Below are positions 10,761 to 22,392 of a DNA stretch of 64,000 bases, in pieces. Under the pieces are notes generated by a model, which was not told the DNA's origin, searched no databases, and saw only the letters and a program-made list of their open reading frames with translations. The translations under genes and the position numbers were made by a program. The stretch covers positions 4,154,001-4,218,000 of the forward strand of contig CM037878.1 of the NCBI GenBank assembly GCA_021292165.1, given 5' to 3'. Numbering within the stretch: position 1 is the first letter of the stretch; each line of letters opens with the position of its first letter. This DNA comes from Shinisaurus crocodilurus (lineage: Eukaryota; Chordata; Lepidosauria; Squamata; Shinisauridae).

Positions 10761-11008
10761 CAGTAATACCTTGGATTGCAAGCATAATTCGTTCTGGAAC
10801 CATGCTTGTAATCCAAAACACTCTTATATCAAAGCGAGTAGTCTCTGGCGGGCGTGAGCCCGCTACGCCCGCTCGAGGCGAGCGGTTACATCCCTACGAC
10901 TTGTCTTGCAAGACTTTGCTCCTTTATCAAGTCGAAATTTTTTTAAAAAATTTGCTTGTCTTGCAAAACGCTCTCAGACCAAGTTACTTGCAATCCAAAG
11001 TATTACTG
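10761..11008. mobile_element. Tigger/mariner-like MITE with TA duplication
   Basis: It starts CAGTAATACCTTGGATTG and ends CAATCCAAAGTATTACTG as long inverted repeats, flanked by TA on both sides. A GC-rich segment (about 10841-10895, GCGAGCGGTTACATCCCTA) has replaced part of the middle. A second copy lies at 49203-49454. Confidence 0.8.
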
Positions 11009-11325
11009 TAAAGGTTTATATGTTTGGGGACTGCAGTACCTGTCGGAGTGCCTCTCCCAACCCAAATCTATCCAGACACTACGCTCAACTCTGAGGCCTT
11101 CCTCTGAGTGCCACCTCCAAGGGAGGCTCAGCTAGCGGCAACAAGGAAGAGGGCCTTCTCAGTGGTGGCCCCCCGATTCTGGAATGATCTCCCCACTGAA
11201 GCGCACCTGGCACCAACGCTGCTATCCTTTCAGCGCCAGGTTAAAACTTCCCTCTATGCTGAGGCATTTAATGGCATTTAATGGTTCTTAATGGCAGATG
11301 GGGTGGGCTTATTTCACCTGTTTAT

Positions 11326-11640
11326 AACAGGTCTAACAACAGTTAACAACAATTGAAGCCATAAAATGCAGCATGATAAAACGTAATATAAAACTTTTAC
11401 AAGTTTAAAACTACGGTATAAAAACCAAAGTAAAAACCAGCAGCAGTATAACGATTTAAAAATACAACAACAGATTTTTAAAAACAACAAAAACTGAAAG
11501 ACTAAAATGCCTGGGAAAATAAGAAGGTCTTCCCCAGGTGCCTAAAGGACCACAATGTAGGTGAGCCTCTCGGGGGCAGGGGGCATTCTACAACTGGGGT
11601 ACCACAGTGGAAAATCTGACACGTGCAAGCTCAGGTGGGT
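11326..11640 (-). mobile_element. L2-like LINE 3' end
   Basis: In reverse complement it shows the typical AT-rich 3' UTR and the ORF end region (CCTGGGGAAGACCTTCTTAT). It lies tail to tail with the preceding L2. Confidence 0.55.
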
Positions 11641-12334
11641 ATACCTGTCACTACTCTTAACACTGGGCGTGATTCCTCTCACTGCTGCTAGGTAACAGAT
11701 GCATTTCCCATGAAGCTTAGACCTGCAAACAAATTATTAGCGATGCCAGTCGACAGGCTCTTGGCCTCGGACCAGCTCACTTCTGCAGCATTTTCCTTTT
11801 TCTGCCATCGGCTGAGGAGGTTTTCTTCCCCTCCTAACGGCTGATAATATGGGAGTAGCCTATGCTCTGCCCAGGCACCATGACCTCCCTGGTGAAGATC
11901 AAACAAAAACACCTTTTCAACTCCTGCCCTGCTTTAAAATAAGGCGGCGGGGGGGGGGGGACTGATCACCAGCTATTTTAAAGAGACAGTAGCACACAGG
12001 TTACCTGTGGACATCCCCAAACTCACTGGGAGAAAGGGATAATGTATTAGATGGATATAGGGGCACTTCAGCTTCTAGCTCCTGAGTTATTGCATAAGGG
12101 CCAGTTTTATGTAAAGGCTCTTATTAATGTGCACTCCGTTGTTTAATGCATCAAGATGGGTTGCAAAGTCTCGCATCCAGCTGCAGTCCCAGCGGCTGGA
12201 AGAATAGAACTGCTTGTTTATTTCGACGGTCTTATTTATACAATCAGCCACTTAATGTGCTGCACTTTTTAATTTGCTTACAGGCTACAGGAGACGCACA
12301 GAGCAATCCTATGGCCCTGAGACAGCGTCTAGAG
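11641..12334. other. No gene seen
   Basis: Unique-looking sequence. Near 12302-12322 AGCAATCCTATGGCCC, and near 12476-12494 its reverse complement, show that the palindrome at 12335 landed inside an outer inverted-repeat element. Confidence 0.4.
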
Positions 12335-12469
12335 CAGTGTTCTCCAACCTTGGGTCCCCAGATGTTTTTGGCCTACAACTCCCAGCATGCCCTGGCCAGC
12401 TACGCTGGCTGGGGTGTGCTGGGAGTTGTAGGCCAAAAACTTCTGGGGACCCAAGGTTGGAGAACACTG
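12335..12469. mobile_element. Palindromic hAT MITE
   Basis: It is a complete two-arm unit. The flanking 8-mers GTCTAGAG and CTCTGGAG fit a degenerate nTCTAGAn target but differ at two positions. Confidence 0.85.
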
Positions 12470-12636
12470 CTCTGGAGGGCCATAGGATTTTCTGGATTCC
12501 CAGCTCCAAGGTCAGAAAACAGCTCTGACCGCGGAACTGGGAGTCAAAATTGGCCGTCCAGCTGCTTTGCAGAGTGGGAGGGGCACAGAGGCAACCTTCG
12601 CCTGCACTCTCCTCCCACTTTGCATAGGGTGCCCAT

Positions 12637-13165
12637 TGTGAGAGCTGGACTGACCCGGGTTCAAAAGCTTCCCTAGCCAATGACCCTCAGTCCCAGTCAC
12701 GCAGGCGGAAGGAGGAGATAACAGCAGTTAATAAAGATTAAAGAGTTTATTTGTAAGACCCAATTACATTAAGGCAATCAATGCATCTCTTACTCACTAC
12801 ATCATTGCAGACTCAAATCCAATACCCCAGTGGTAAGGCTAGATGAAGTGAAGTCCAGAACAAGAGACAAGTCGAGAGGAGTGAGACGAGAAGAGTGAGA
12901 GAGGAGAAGAGAAGCTATCAACAAGTGTGTTAGCTTTATACCACAGACCCTGTACCTATAAATAGGATATTACTCACCCCAGTTGTATAACCTATTCATC
13001 AACATGTTTACCCCAAATCTGTCCAAGGCTGCTGAGTCATATCACCTTGAGACTATGTCTCGTGACTAGAGACCTTGTGTACTTCATCTCAAGAGACATC
13101 CTCCATGTCAGGTGATAATCCTGATGTCAGGTGGTAATCTCGTTCTGCCTATGCAAAAGCTAACA
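12637..13165 (-). repeat. 3' LTR of the copia-type element
   Basis: It runs TGTTAGC...CTCACA on the minus strand. Compared with the other LTR I count about eight substitutions and one 5-bp indel. Confidence 0.92.
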
Positions 13166-13180
13166 TCCCCCTGCTTTTGC
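13166..13180 (-). promoter_or_regulatory. Polypurine tract
   Basis: The minus strand reads GCAAAAGCAGGGGGA directly before the 3' LTR, the expected primer for plus-strand DNA synthesis. Confidence 0.8.
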
Positions 13181-13259
13181 ATTTGTCACAGAACGTGGTT
13201 ATTTACCTCATACAACAGCAACAGCTTTGTTGACATCTGATGCAGTTCTTTCATCTATG

Positions 13260-13930
13260 GACTTTGATAAAAAAAACTTTTGAAGGAATGACTTTACCTG
13301 CCAGAAATTTGAACCATCATCAAATCACTTCTGATGTATCCCTCCAGATAACACACAACCCCTTTTTCAGAGCTCTCCAAGCATGTCCTGTTGGTCTAAC
13401 AGTCTGCCCATTACACTGACAGCAATACCTGGCCTTGTTGCTTGTACAATGAAGCTCAACAGCCCAATGCTTCTGTGTAGCATTCAAACTGCTTTTCCAT
13501 CAGCATGTGCTTGAAAATCCTCAATTATTTGGAGTCTCTCACTGAGTTAACTATCTCCAAATTCTCAATCACATCCATGATATTTCTGGTTTGTTGCAGT
13601 AAGATACTGCCCTCTTGGTTCTCCCTCAGCTTCTATTTACAAATAAACAGTTGATCCACCACCAAGCAGTTTCAATTCAATGAAATTCCAAACCCTGGAT
13701 CAATTATATCATATTGCTTTTATCTGTTCAGAAAAAACAATAGATCATCCATCTAAACAAAGTACATACAGTCTATGTCCCTGTTTCTCCTGTTTAACAA
13801 ACAAACATTGATCTGCCTCTCTGTGCAAATCTGAATTCAACAATGTTTGAGTTCAAACAGAATTCCAGCCTCCAGCTGATTTTAACTTTTCCTAAAGAAA
13901 ATCTCAGACAGTTTTCCAAAGACTTCCTCT
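13260..13930 (-). pseudogene. Broken copia-type reverse transcriptase region
   Basis: Reading the minus strand from right to left, short motifs of the copia polymerase appear in the correct order. LK-AGG-WN lies near 13900, ADQCLFVK at 13793-13816, LYVL at 13760-13771 followed by DDLL in another frame at about 13738-13749 (the active-site region), then TRPGIAVSV near 13391-13440. Stops and frameshifts separate them. The RNase H part that should follow is largely absent before the 3' LTR. Confidence 0.8.
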
Positions 13931-16569
13931 CATTTAAAATGCTTATGTTCCAATATTTCCAACTGTGAAATATTTATACATCTATCCACATTCTTAAACA
14001 TCAGTCTGTTTCCAAAGCAAATTGTTGTTGCACTCATCTTATGATTTTCCAGCTCCTTTTTAACTTAGCAAAATCACAAGCAACCAATCTTGCTATTTGT
14101 CACACATAACCTTTCCCCAATCTGGTTAGTTTTCATTTAAAAAATCTACCTGGTAACAATGAGTTCCATGAACTGCTGTTTCTTTCACCAGCTTCCATGT
14201 TTTGTTCTTTATCCAAAGAATTCAACTCAGCTTGCATAGCCTGAAGCTATGGTTCAGCTTCCTTAACAGACAATTTTTCACCTCTTTGAAATTTTTTAAG
14301 TTTCAAATGGCTTTTCCCTTGCAAATTCATCCTGATATCTCACAGGTTGTTTGACTCACCTGTTCCTTACCTCATCAGTTATCAGGTTCCTGTTCCAATA
14401 AATTTGCACCAATGATGAACAATCATTTGTTTAATCCCCACTAAACCAAGTGTGTATCAAAGTTTGTCAAATTTACCTGACTGTCTTTCAGCAAATGCTT
14501 TTCTATTCTGACTCTGAGCTTGATGCATCTCCTGCATTAACAGAATTATTTTTGAAAAATGATCTCACCTTTTCATTCAGCATTATACTCAACACTTCTA
14601 GATAATCTCACTATCTAAGTGTTGTTCATGTAAAACACAATATTCTCATTTCTAGAAAAATCTCATGTAAGCTCCCTTACAGATTTCTTCTAACTTTGAG
14701 GTGTATGTACCTACATATCAGATTCAAGATCCTGAAATGTTTCTCCAGAAGATTCCTCCTTCTACACTACTTTCCATAAGGTGTACAGTTCATCACACAG
14801 AACTAAAACTTCTATCATGTACATAATCAAAAACATTTAAGAGCTTCTACCCAAACCTCATTAGCCAAATTAGTATCACCTCTTCTGAGTGTTTGTTTAC
14901 TCTTCCACACAATCCATGTGTTCAATATCACATCCTGTTAGAAATGTATCAAAACATGCACTGAATTGAACTTCCCCCCATATCTCAAAAGAAATAGGTA
15001 ACATGGGTAATATGCTTGTTTCTCACCCAAGCACAAAACACCTTGACTTTGTTCAATACTCCAGTTTTCTATCTAACATGTACACAACCTGTACCTCGTG
15101 TATTGATCAATAACGTGCTTCTCCTCTAAAAACCATCAGAGTACCCACAAGATTACCAAGAACAAATTTAATGAAATGAACTGGTTTTTCAGCTTGCCTT
15201 CCAGTTTACCTGTTGAAGCTAGCATCCCTTGTTTATGTGCACAAAATACCTTTCATGTGAAAATTACAATTTCCAAATGCTTTCCCCAATACAGTTTGCA
15301 TTTTCTTTCACAGGCCTGTGAATCTAAATGACCAAACATCATGTGATATGCATGCATGTACATGTCATACATATAAGCATTTAACTTTTTATATAGTTGT
15401 ATCAGTATAACTTTCCATTTCTTTATTACATCATTACAGTATGAAAAAAAGAAATAATCCATCTCTTAGCTTTGCCATATAAGCATACCTAATTATTCAG
15501 TAGTTTACATTTTGCTACAGAAAAATCCACAATATACTCAAGTCATATATACATTCAGTACATTTCCTGACATTTCCAGAGCATATATTACACTTTCTTG
15601 AATCCAAGTTATTCAAACTTTCAAGAAATACAGTTCCAAAAACATGACTGTTAAACTCCTGACCATTTGCATAGTCCTCTTCCTGCTTATTCATGTCCAA
15701 CACAGAAAGCTTCGTTTAAACAATCCACTGTTTCTGCTCACAACAAAATAATGTCCATTTTGTTATGTCCTGGGTTAAAACACAAAGGTTTTCCCATCAG
15801 CAGCACCCCTGCTGATTTCAAGCTCCTTCTTCTGTGATCCCACATGAAGAAAATGAAGAACAGCTTCACATTTTAAGCACAGCTTTCTATGTTCAAAAAC
15901 TGCCGCGCTGTTTTTCTCTGCTGTTTTGAAACCACGCCTCCGCTGGTTTGATACAGCCTCCCGTGTAGTATCAGGTTTCCCAAGATACGTTTCTGTCACA
16001 CGTGACTTTGCTGCGAGTGCGACACACGCTCCAGACGCTTTGCCCACGTCAGACGTAATCCACGTCATTTGTAATCCAAGCCACTTGTTGATACAATGCA
16101 AAAGATAGCTGATCCGCTGCTGAGCGAAGAAGCAAACAGTAAAAGAAATATGATCCTCCTGCTGTAGCCTTGACTCAAATGAGTAGACACAGAGCCTCCT
16201 GGAGATATTTCTTTGCCCGATACAGCTCCTTGACAATCACTCCAGCAAGCTGTGGAAAACGAAATCCTTGTGTCCAGCGTTGTTCACTTTTCAGCCTAGT
16301 AGCTGCCCAAACCGGCACCTCCGTTCCAGCTGCTTCCAAAACGAAAAATCCTCCGTCTCTCTGTCCTGCATTCTTCAGTTGTGCTGCATTCCAAGCTGCT
16401 GTTATCAGCACCCAGCTTTAGCAACATCATCACCTTCCCGGTTATTTACAAACCTTTCTTACAAATGTTAAACAATTCCTTAACTCTATAACTGCCGAAT
16501 TTCTCCGTACTGCGTCTCTGTGGGCTTATCTGCCCCATCTGAGATAACAATCTTATATCTGCTGATTAT
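13931..16569 (-). pseudogene. Unrecognised gag/integrase part of the copia-type element
   Basis: This is the position where gag, protease and integrase should be. Only short frames remain, the longest about 150 codons at 15775-16236, and I see no CCHC knuckle or integrase HHCC/DDE motif. Confidence 0.5.
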
Positions 16570-16583
16570 CTGGGCCCATAACC
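16570..16583 (-). promoter_or_regulatory. Primer-binding site matching half of initiator-Met tRNA
   Basis: The plus strand reads CTGGGCCCATAACC. This is identical to tRNA-iMet nucleotides 26-39, covering the CAU anticodon loop, and stops where copia-type elements cut the tRNA. Three bases separate it from the LTR. Confidence 0.85.
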
Positions 16584-16586
16584 AGA

Positions 16587-17120
16587 TGTGAGAGCTGGAC
16601 TGACCCGGGTTCAAAAGTTTCCCTAGCCAATGACCCTCAGTCCCAGTCACGCAGGCGGAAGGAGGAGATAACAGCAGTCAATAAAGATTAAAGAGTTTAT
16701 TTGTAAGACCCAATTACATGGGATTAAAGCAATCAATGCATCTCTTACTCACTACATCATTGCAGACTCAAATCCAATACCCCAGTGGTAAGGCTAGATG
16801 AAGTGAAGTCCAGAACAAGAGACAAGTCGAGAGGAGTGAGACGAGAAGAGTGAGAGAGGAGAAGAGAAGCTATCAACAAGTGTGTTAGCTTTATACCACA
16901 GACCCTGCACCTATAAATAGGCTATTACTCACCCCAGTTGTATAACCTATTCATCAACATGTTTACCCCAAATCTGTCCAAGGCTGCTGAGTCATATCAC
17001 CTTGAGACTATGTCTCATGACTAGAGACCTTGTGTACTTCATCTCAAGAGACAACCTCCATGTCAGGTGATAATCCTGATGTCAGGTGGTAATCTCGTTC
17101 TGCCTATGCAAAACCTAACA
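16587..17120 (-). repeat. 5' LTR of the copia-type element
   Basis: Near-identical to the LTR at 12637. It contains CTATAAATAG-like promoter sequence near 16911-16920 (CCTATAAATAGG on the plus strand, its own near-palindrome). Confidence 0.92.
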
Positions 17121-17125
17121 CCCAT

Positions 17126-18326
17126 GACCCTCTGAGTTTGGAGGGTTACGGGCAGCCTCCTTGGATCGTGCCCTAAATCAACATCACGTGAATCCCTAAA
17201 TCAACAATGAATCCCACATTGCTGCAATCACACCGCACAACTGTAGATTATGCTATTAGCATTTTGGCTCCCCCCCCCAATGCTTCTAGTCCTCATGGGC
17301 CAGAGATTTAGCAATCTATTACCATGCCTGGTGAAGTCTACAGAACCCTGGTGACAGACAGCAGATCTGCGGCCAAGGAGGGCGGCGGCATGGCTCTTGT
17401 GCTGCCATTGATCTTCGCCTGTCCGGTGGCCGGCAAAAACAGAACAACCAAAATATGTGCAATATTTGTTTTCCACCATCTATTCGTTTTATAGAAAACA
17501 GCTTGTTCTTGCTGCAGGGCACATGGGCTCTGACTGACTAAAGCTGGACAAAGCACAAGCCAACGATGACACCTCTGGTTTTAATCTCATTTCAAGGGCC
17601 CCGGTTCAATCCCAGCATCTCAGGTACCGGTGATGGGAAAGCCTCTTCCCTGCCTGAGATCCTGAGCGGGCAATACTGGACTAGACAGATCAGTGGTCTG
17701 ACTCAGCGTACGGTGGTTTCTTTCGTCGTGCGTCGGAGGTCTCTCGTCCTATAACTGGCCTCACTTGGGAATACGGCTTGGCACACAGAGGGGGGCCGAG
17801 AGTCAATCATTCTCTGTACACACACGTGCCACAGGGAGCAGGAATGTGCACATGGGGAATTAATTTAAAAGTCTCGAGTGTCCTCCATCATAATCTACAA
17901 GCCCTTCGTCGGTAAGATGTTTAGTTGTGCTTCCATCTGGTTCCATCCCTGGGAAGCTGCCTCCCCCCCCCCCCCCGGGGCAAGGAATGAGCTTCCATCC
18001 CAGCGGCTATTTGCTGGAGTTACACCTTCTGAACTGGGAGTCCTCTCTCTCCGTGGTGCTCACTTAGCCACAGCGACAAGGTACTCTGTACATGCACAGG
18101 CGTGCTGTCACTTTCCCTATGATTTCCCCCCCCCCCCAACACATTCCATGGCTGAGTCCTGGCACAGAAAACAGGTTCTGGGGCTCAGCCTCATTTTGAT
18201 TTCCCATCTCCTCTAGCAGCTGGCCACACCCCATTATAAACATTCATTGAAAATGTTTCCATCCTGTTCTCAATGCAGATCTCCCCCTTCCCCACCATAA
18301 AGGTACCATGGGATTGGTCTGTTGGT
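17126..18326. other. No gene seen apart from a SINE fragment
   Basis: Mostly unique-looking sequence with C-rich runs (17958-17973, 18125-18138). Confidence 0.4.
17583..17715 (+). mobile_element. tRNA-Ala-like SINE, partial
   Basis: It matches the body of the SINE at 61721 (GGTTCAATCCCAGCATCTC, CCTGCCTGAGATCCTG, GGACTAGACAGATCAGTGG). The tRNA A box is missing. Confidence 0.6.
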
Positions 18327-19302
18327 TAAGAACATATAAGAACATCAGAAGAGCCCTGCTGGATCAGACCAAAGGTCCAGCTAGGCCACCATTCTGTTCA
18401 CACAGTGGCCAACCAGCTGCCCACAGGAAGCCCACAAGCAGGACAGGAGTGCAACAGCACCCTCCCACCCATGTTCCCCAGCAACTGGAGTACATAGGCA
18501 TATTGCCTCTGATATGGGAGGAAGCATATCGCCAATCAGGACCAGTAGCCACGGATAGCCTTCTCCTCCATGAATTTGTCCAGTCCCCTTTTAAAGCTGT
18601 CCAAATTGGTGGCCATCACTAGATCTTGGGGAAGTGAATCCCATCGTTTAACTCTGTACTGTGTGAAGAAGGACTTCCTTTGATCTGTCCTGAATCTCCC
18701 GCCAATCAGCTTCATGGGATGGCCCCACTAGGTTCTAGTATGATCAGTGAGAGGGAAATGTCTCCCTGTCCACTTTCTCAACATCATGCATAATTCTGTA
18801 CACCTTTATCATGTCTCCCCTTACTCGCCTTTTCTCTAAGCTAAACAATCCCAGATATAACCTTTCCTCCTGGGGGAGTTGCTCCAGCCCCTTGATCATT
18901 TTAGTTGCCTTTTTCTGCACGTCGTTTTCCAACTCTCCAATGTCCTTTTTTTTTTAGGTGCAGTGACCAGAACTGTACACAGTATTCCAAGTGTGGTCGC
19001 ACCATAGATTTGTATCAGGGCAGTCTGATCTTGGCAGTTTTATTTTCAGTTCCTTTCCTAATTATGCCTAACATGGAGTTTGCCTTTTTCACAGCAGCTG
19101 CCCACTGGGCCGACATTTTCATCGAGCTGGAGCCCAGTTCTCGCTACGATGGCCAAGCGGTGTCTGGGCCGTACCCGCCATCAGCCTGCAGATGGGGGCA
19201 CACACGACTAAATGAGCCTTCAAACAGAAATGCTCCCTGCGCGTAGAAAACTAGAACCCTTCTTCCTCGGGTGGCCACTAAAAAAAGAGGACACTAACTT
19301 GC
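18327..19302 (-). mobile_element. CR1 LINE 3' fragment with chimeric 5' end
   Basis: The minus strand carries CR1 ORF2 C-terminal motifs ([32 protein letters not shown]) and the 3' region. Roughly 19143-19302 is not CR1. The same CR1/non-CR1 junction recurs in inverted orientation at 38459-38832, and about 18963-19243 is identical between the two. Confidence 0.75.
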
Positions 19303-19345
19303 ATAATATTTGCATACATGTATATATGCAAATTTACAAATAATA

Positions 19346-19905
19346 ACTCTAAGGGGGAAAAAACCAAATGCAGAGTTACATGATGGGGGATACTTGGCTC
19401 AACAGTACTACAAGTGAGAAGGATCTTGGATTGGTTGTAGGTCACAAGCTGAATATGAGCCAGCAATGTGATGTGGCTGCAAAAAAGGCAAATGCTATTT
19501 GGGGCTGCATTAATAGAAGTATAGCTTCCAAATCACGTGAAGTACTAGTTCCCCTCTACTCAGCACTGGTTAGGCCTCATCCTGAGTACTGCATCCAGTT
19601 CTGGGCACCACACTTTAAGAAGGATATAGACAAACTGGAGAGGGTTCAGAGGAGGGCAACAAGGATGATAAAGGGACTGGAAACAAGGCCCTATGAGGAG
19701 AGACTGAAAGAACTGGGCATGTTTAGCCTTCAGAAGAGGAGACTGAGGGGAGATATGATGGCACTCTTCCAGTACTTGAAGGGATGTCACACAGAGGGGG
19801 GCCAGGATCTCTTCTCGATCATCCCAGTTTGCAGTACATGGAATAATGGGCTCAAGTTACAGGGACCCAGATTCCACCTAAACATCATGAAAATGTTTTC
19901 CACCC
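19346..19905 (+). mobile_element. CR1 LINE ORF2 C-terminal fragment
   Basis: An open frame of about 180 codons includes [34 protein letters not shown] and [16 protein letters not shown], the standard C-terminus of CR1 reverse transcriptase. It ends abruptly near AACATCATGAAAATG without a CR1 tail. Confidence 0.9.
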
Positions 19906-20557
19906 TGGCCGCCTCGCCCCTTGCAGGCCACAGCTCCATGATGCGTGGTACAACCCGGCCAGGCGCACGCCCTTAATCCGGACCCCGCTCCGGCGTCCCT
20001 CTGCTGCTCTCTCTGCCTGGCACAGCCTCCCCTCCTCGCCAGCCCCGTTCCTAAGGAGATCACCTTCAGGAAACCATCTGATTCTTCCCGAGAAACAGAG
20101 TAAGCCTCCCTGGCATCGCTCTGTGTGTGGACTACTGCTGCAAAGTCACGCCGACCTCTGCCTGCAGGTTCTCCTGGCACTTGCTGGGACCCCGGCAGGG
20201 GAAACACTTAGCAATATTGCCTCGGGAGGGAGGGAAGCGACATTTTGCTCCCATTAGCTAATATCCGATGCACAGGACATCCCAAGGCTTGGCAAGACAA
20301 GAGTTCCTGACAGACAAGGCAATCGGGCCTCCTTCTGCTGAAAGAAATGGGGATTCAGGACAGAAGACCTGCGCCTCTTGGTTCAGACTGGCCTGCTCAT
20401 TAAAGTGCAGCGACTGGGGAGGGGCTGAGATATCCAAGGATTTTTTTTTACCACTACCCCCGCCCCCATGCATCCTGCACAACAGCTGATGGGTGCGAGT
20501 GGTCCTGGCGGCACCTGGGCCACAGCTCCGCCCCCCTGGGTCCTGATTGGCCTAGAG
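19906..20557. other. GC-rich sequence, no gene seen
   Basis: It has a stretch ending CCCTTAATCCGGACCC near 19983, like the right end of the hAT element at 9147-10411, so part of it is probably another such element. Confidence 0.4.
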
Positions 20558-20808
20558 CAGGGGTTCTCAACCAGGTGGGGGGAATTCCCCCCAGGGGGGG
20601 GAATTTTAGGGTTTCAGGGGGGAGGAATTGGGACCACAGACTCAAACTGTTGGAATACTGATCTTTCTACAAATTGCAATTCTACACAGGACGTCACACC
20701 TTATTGTATGGCACAGATTAAGTCAGACCATCTTGGAAAGGGGGGGAATGACATTCTGACACATGGCGAAGAGGGTGCATGGGGCAAAAAAAAGGTTGAG
20801 AACCACTG
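20558..20808. mobile_element. hAT MITE with 8-bp duplication
   Basis: It starts CAGGGGTTCTCAACC and ends GGTTGAGAACCACTG, flanked by perfect GCCTAGAG (20550-20557 and 20809-20816). No coding capacity. Confidence 0.88.
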
Positions 20809-20989
20809 GCCTAGAGAGAGGAATAAAAGCCTGGAGGTCAGTCCAGCAGGTACTTTTTCAGCCCCCCCGTTGATGAACTCTGTCAAAGGGGGAATTCTTA
20901 AGCACTGCAGCTAAAGCTGCATTTCCTGGAATGGCCCTCTTTTTATACAACGATTACATTAAATGTATTTTCTTTATTACATAGAAACT

Positions 20990-22025
20990 CTATTTCTCCT
21001 TTCCATCTAATTCCAAGGAAGCTGTTGCTGTGCTAAACCCGTGTCAGTCAGCAGTAATGAACTGGAGGAGGGCAAATAAATTGACGCTTAATCCAGACAA
21101 GACAGACAGAGGTGCTCCTGGTCAGTTTGGAAGGCAGATCAGGGAATAGGGAGTCAGCTTGTGTTGGATGGGGTTAAACTCCCCCTGAAGACGCAGGTTC
21201 GCAGCTTGGGTGTACTTCTGGATTCAGCCCTGAGCCTGGGTGCCCAGGTTTCAGCGGTGGCCAGGAGTGCATTTGCACAGTTAAAGCTAGTGCACCCGTT
21301 CCTGGAGATGTCTGATTTGGCCACACAGTGATGCATGCCTTAGTTACATCCCATTTGGATTACTGTAACGTGTTCTACGTGGGGCTGCCTCTGAAGAGTG
21401 TTCGGAAACTTCAGCCGGTTCAAAGAGCTGCTGCCAGACTGCTGGCTGGGGCTGGCTACAGGGAGCACACGACTCCTCTGTTACAACAGCCTCACTGGCT
21501 CCCAGTCTGTTTCCGGGCACAATTCAAAGTGCTGGTTGTGACCTATAAAGCCCTATACAGCTCGGCTCCAGGTTATTTGAAAGACCATATTCTCTCTTAT
21601 GAGCCTGCCCGTACCCTGAGATCTTCAGGGGAGCCCCTTCTCTTGGTTCCGCCACCATCTCAGGCACGCCTGGCAGGAACTCGGCAGAGGGCCTTCTTGG
21701 TGGTTGCCCCGACCCTCTGGAATTCCCTTCCCAGGGAGGCTAGAATGGCACCCTCCTTGGTATGCTTCTGGAGGCAGGCAAAAACTTTTTTGTTCCGGCA
21801 GGCCTTTGGGAATAGCCTGGACCTGTGAGAATGCGATGGATTCCACTTTTTATATTGTTACTGTTGTTTTAACTTTGATATTTTAATATAATTTTAATAT
21901 TATAGCTAATTTAATTATATTTTTTAACTTTTGTATGTTCCTATTTATATGTTTTAATTGTACACATTTTAATGTTGCAATGCCGCCTTGAGTCCCAGTA
22001 TTGAGGAAAAGGTGGGATATAAATA
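20990..22025 (+). mobile_element. L2-like LINE 3' part
   Basis: A 166-codon open stretch at 21328-21828 shows LDYCNVFYVGLPLKSVRKL, VQRAAARLL, HWLPVCFRAQFKVLVVTYKA and LWNSLPREAR, then the 3' UTR (GCCGCCTTGAGTCCCAGTA, GGTGGGATATAAATA). A short related copy is at 58299. Confidence 0.88.
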
Positions 22026-22026
22026 C

Positions 22027-22083
<57 letters not shown>
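22026..22083. repeat. (TAA)n microsatellite at the L2 tail
   Basis: About 19 units, grown from the LINE 3' end. Confidence 0.97.
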
Positions 22084-22084
<1 letters not shown>

Positions 22085-22392
22085 ATGTTAACCCTGCGGA
22101 TGGCAGGGGCATACATGGACCCTCCCTTTAATCCTCACAATGACTTTGTCTCGCAGGCAGAGAGATGGATTACCAGGTAAGTGTGAAGACTATATGTGGA
22201 GCTTTGAACCCAGGCCTCGGAGTCTCCCCAAATCTAGTCCAACAGCCCAGCCGCTACATCACACTGGCTCAGGGCGCTGCTCTCCTTTGCAGCTTGTCCT
22301 GCTTTTGCTCTTCCCCCAACTCTTTCAGCCCTGCGTGGTGAGATGCCTGCTTTCCCCCGAAGCCACAACTCTGCTCTGGAGAATTCAAACCC

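Larger units (their letters stand above)
9065..11325 (+). mobile_element. L2-like LINE split by two DNA transposons
   Basis: L2 ORF2 sequence is present in three pieces: about 9065-9146, 10420-10758 and 11011-11325. Recognisable motifs are LDYGNALYMGLPLKTVQKL and VQNAVARLI in the middle piece, and the region coding for a WNDLP-like motif in the last. The breaks coincide exactly with the ends of the hAT element and the TA-flanked MITE. Several stops are present. Confidence 0.8.
12637..17120 (-). mobile_element. Ty1/copia-type LTR retrotransposon, complete ends, defective
   Basis: Two direct LTRs of 529 and 534 bp bound a 3.4-kb interior, and the whole is flanked by the 5-bp repeat CCCAT (12632-12636 and 17121-17125). 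On the minus strand the 5' LTR is the right-hand one. Next to it is a primer-binding site matching the 5' half of initiator-Met tRNA, and a polypurine tract precedes the 3' LTR. Priming by half a tRNA is known from Drosophila copia. Decayed pol motifs support the same family. No frame longer than about 150 codons survives. Gag and integrase could not be recognised and the RNase H region is mostly missing. Confidence 0.9.

Noticed and set aside
18905..19246. 113-codon frame shared with 38506-38877 as a conserved protein
   Set aside because: The frame is antisense to CR1 and exists only because the DNA copies are identical; no motif is present.
21328..21828. 166-codon open frame as a host gene
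   Set aside because: L2-like LINE ORF2 C-terminus with its 3' UTR.
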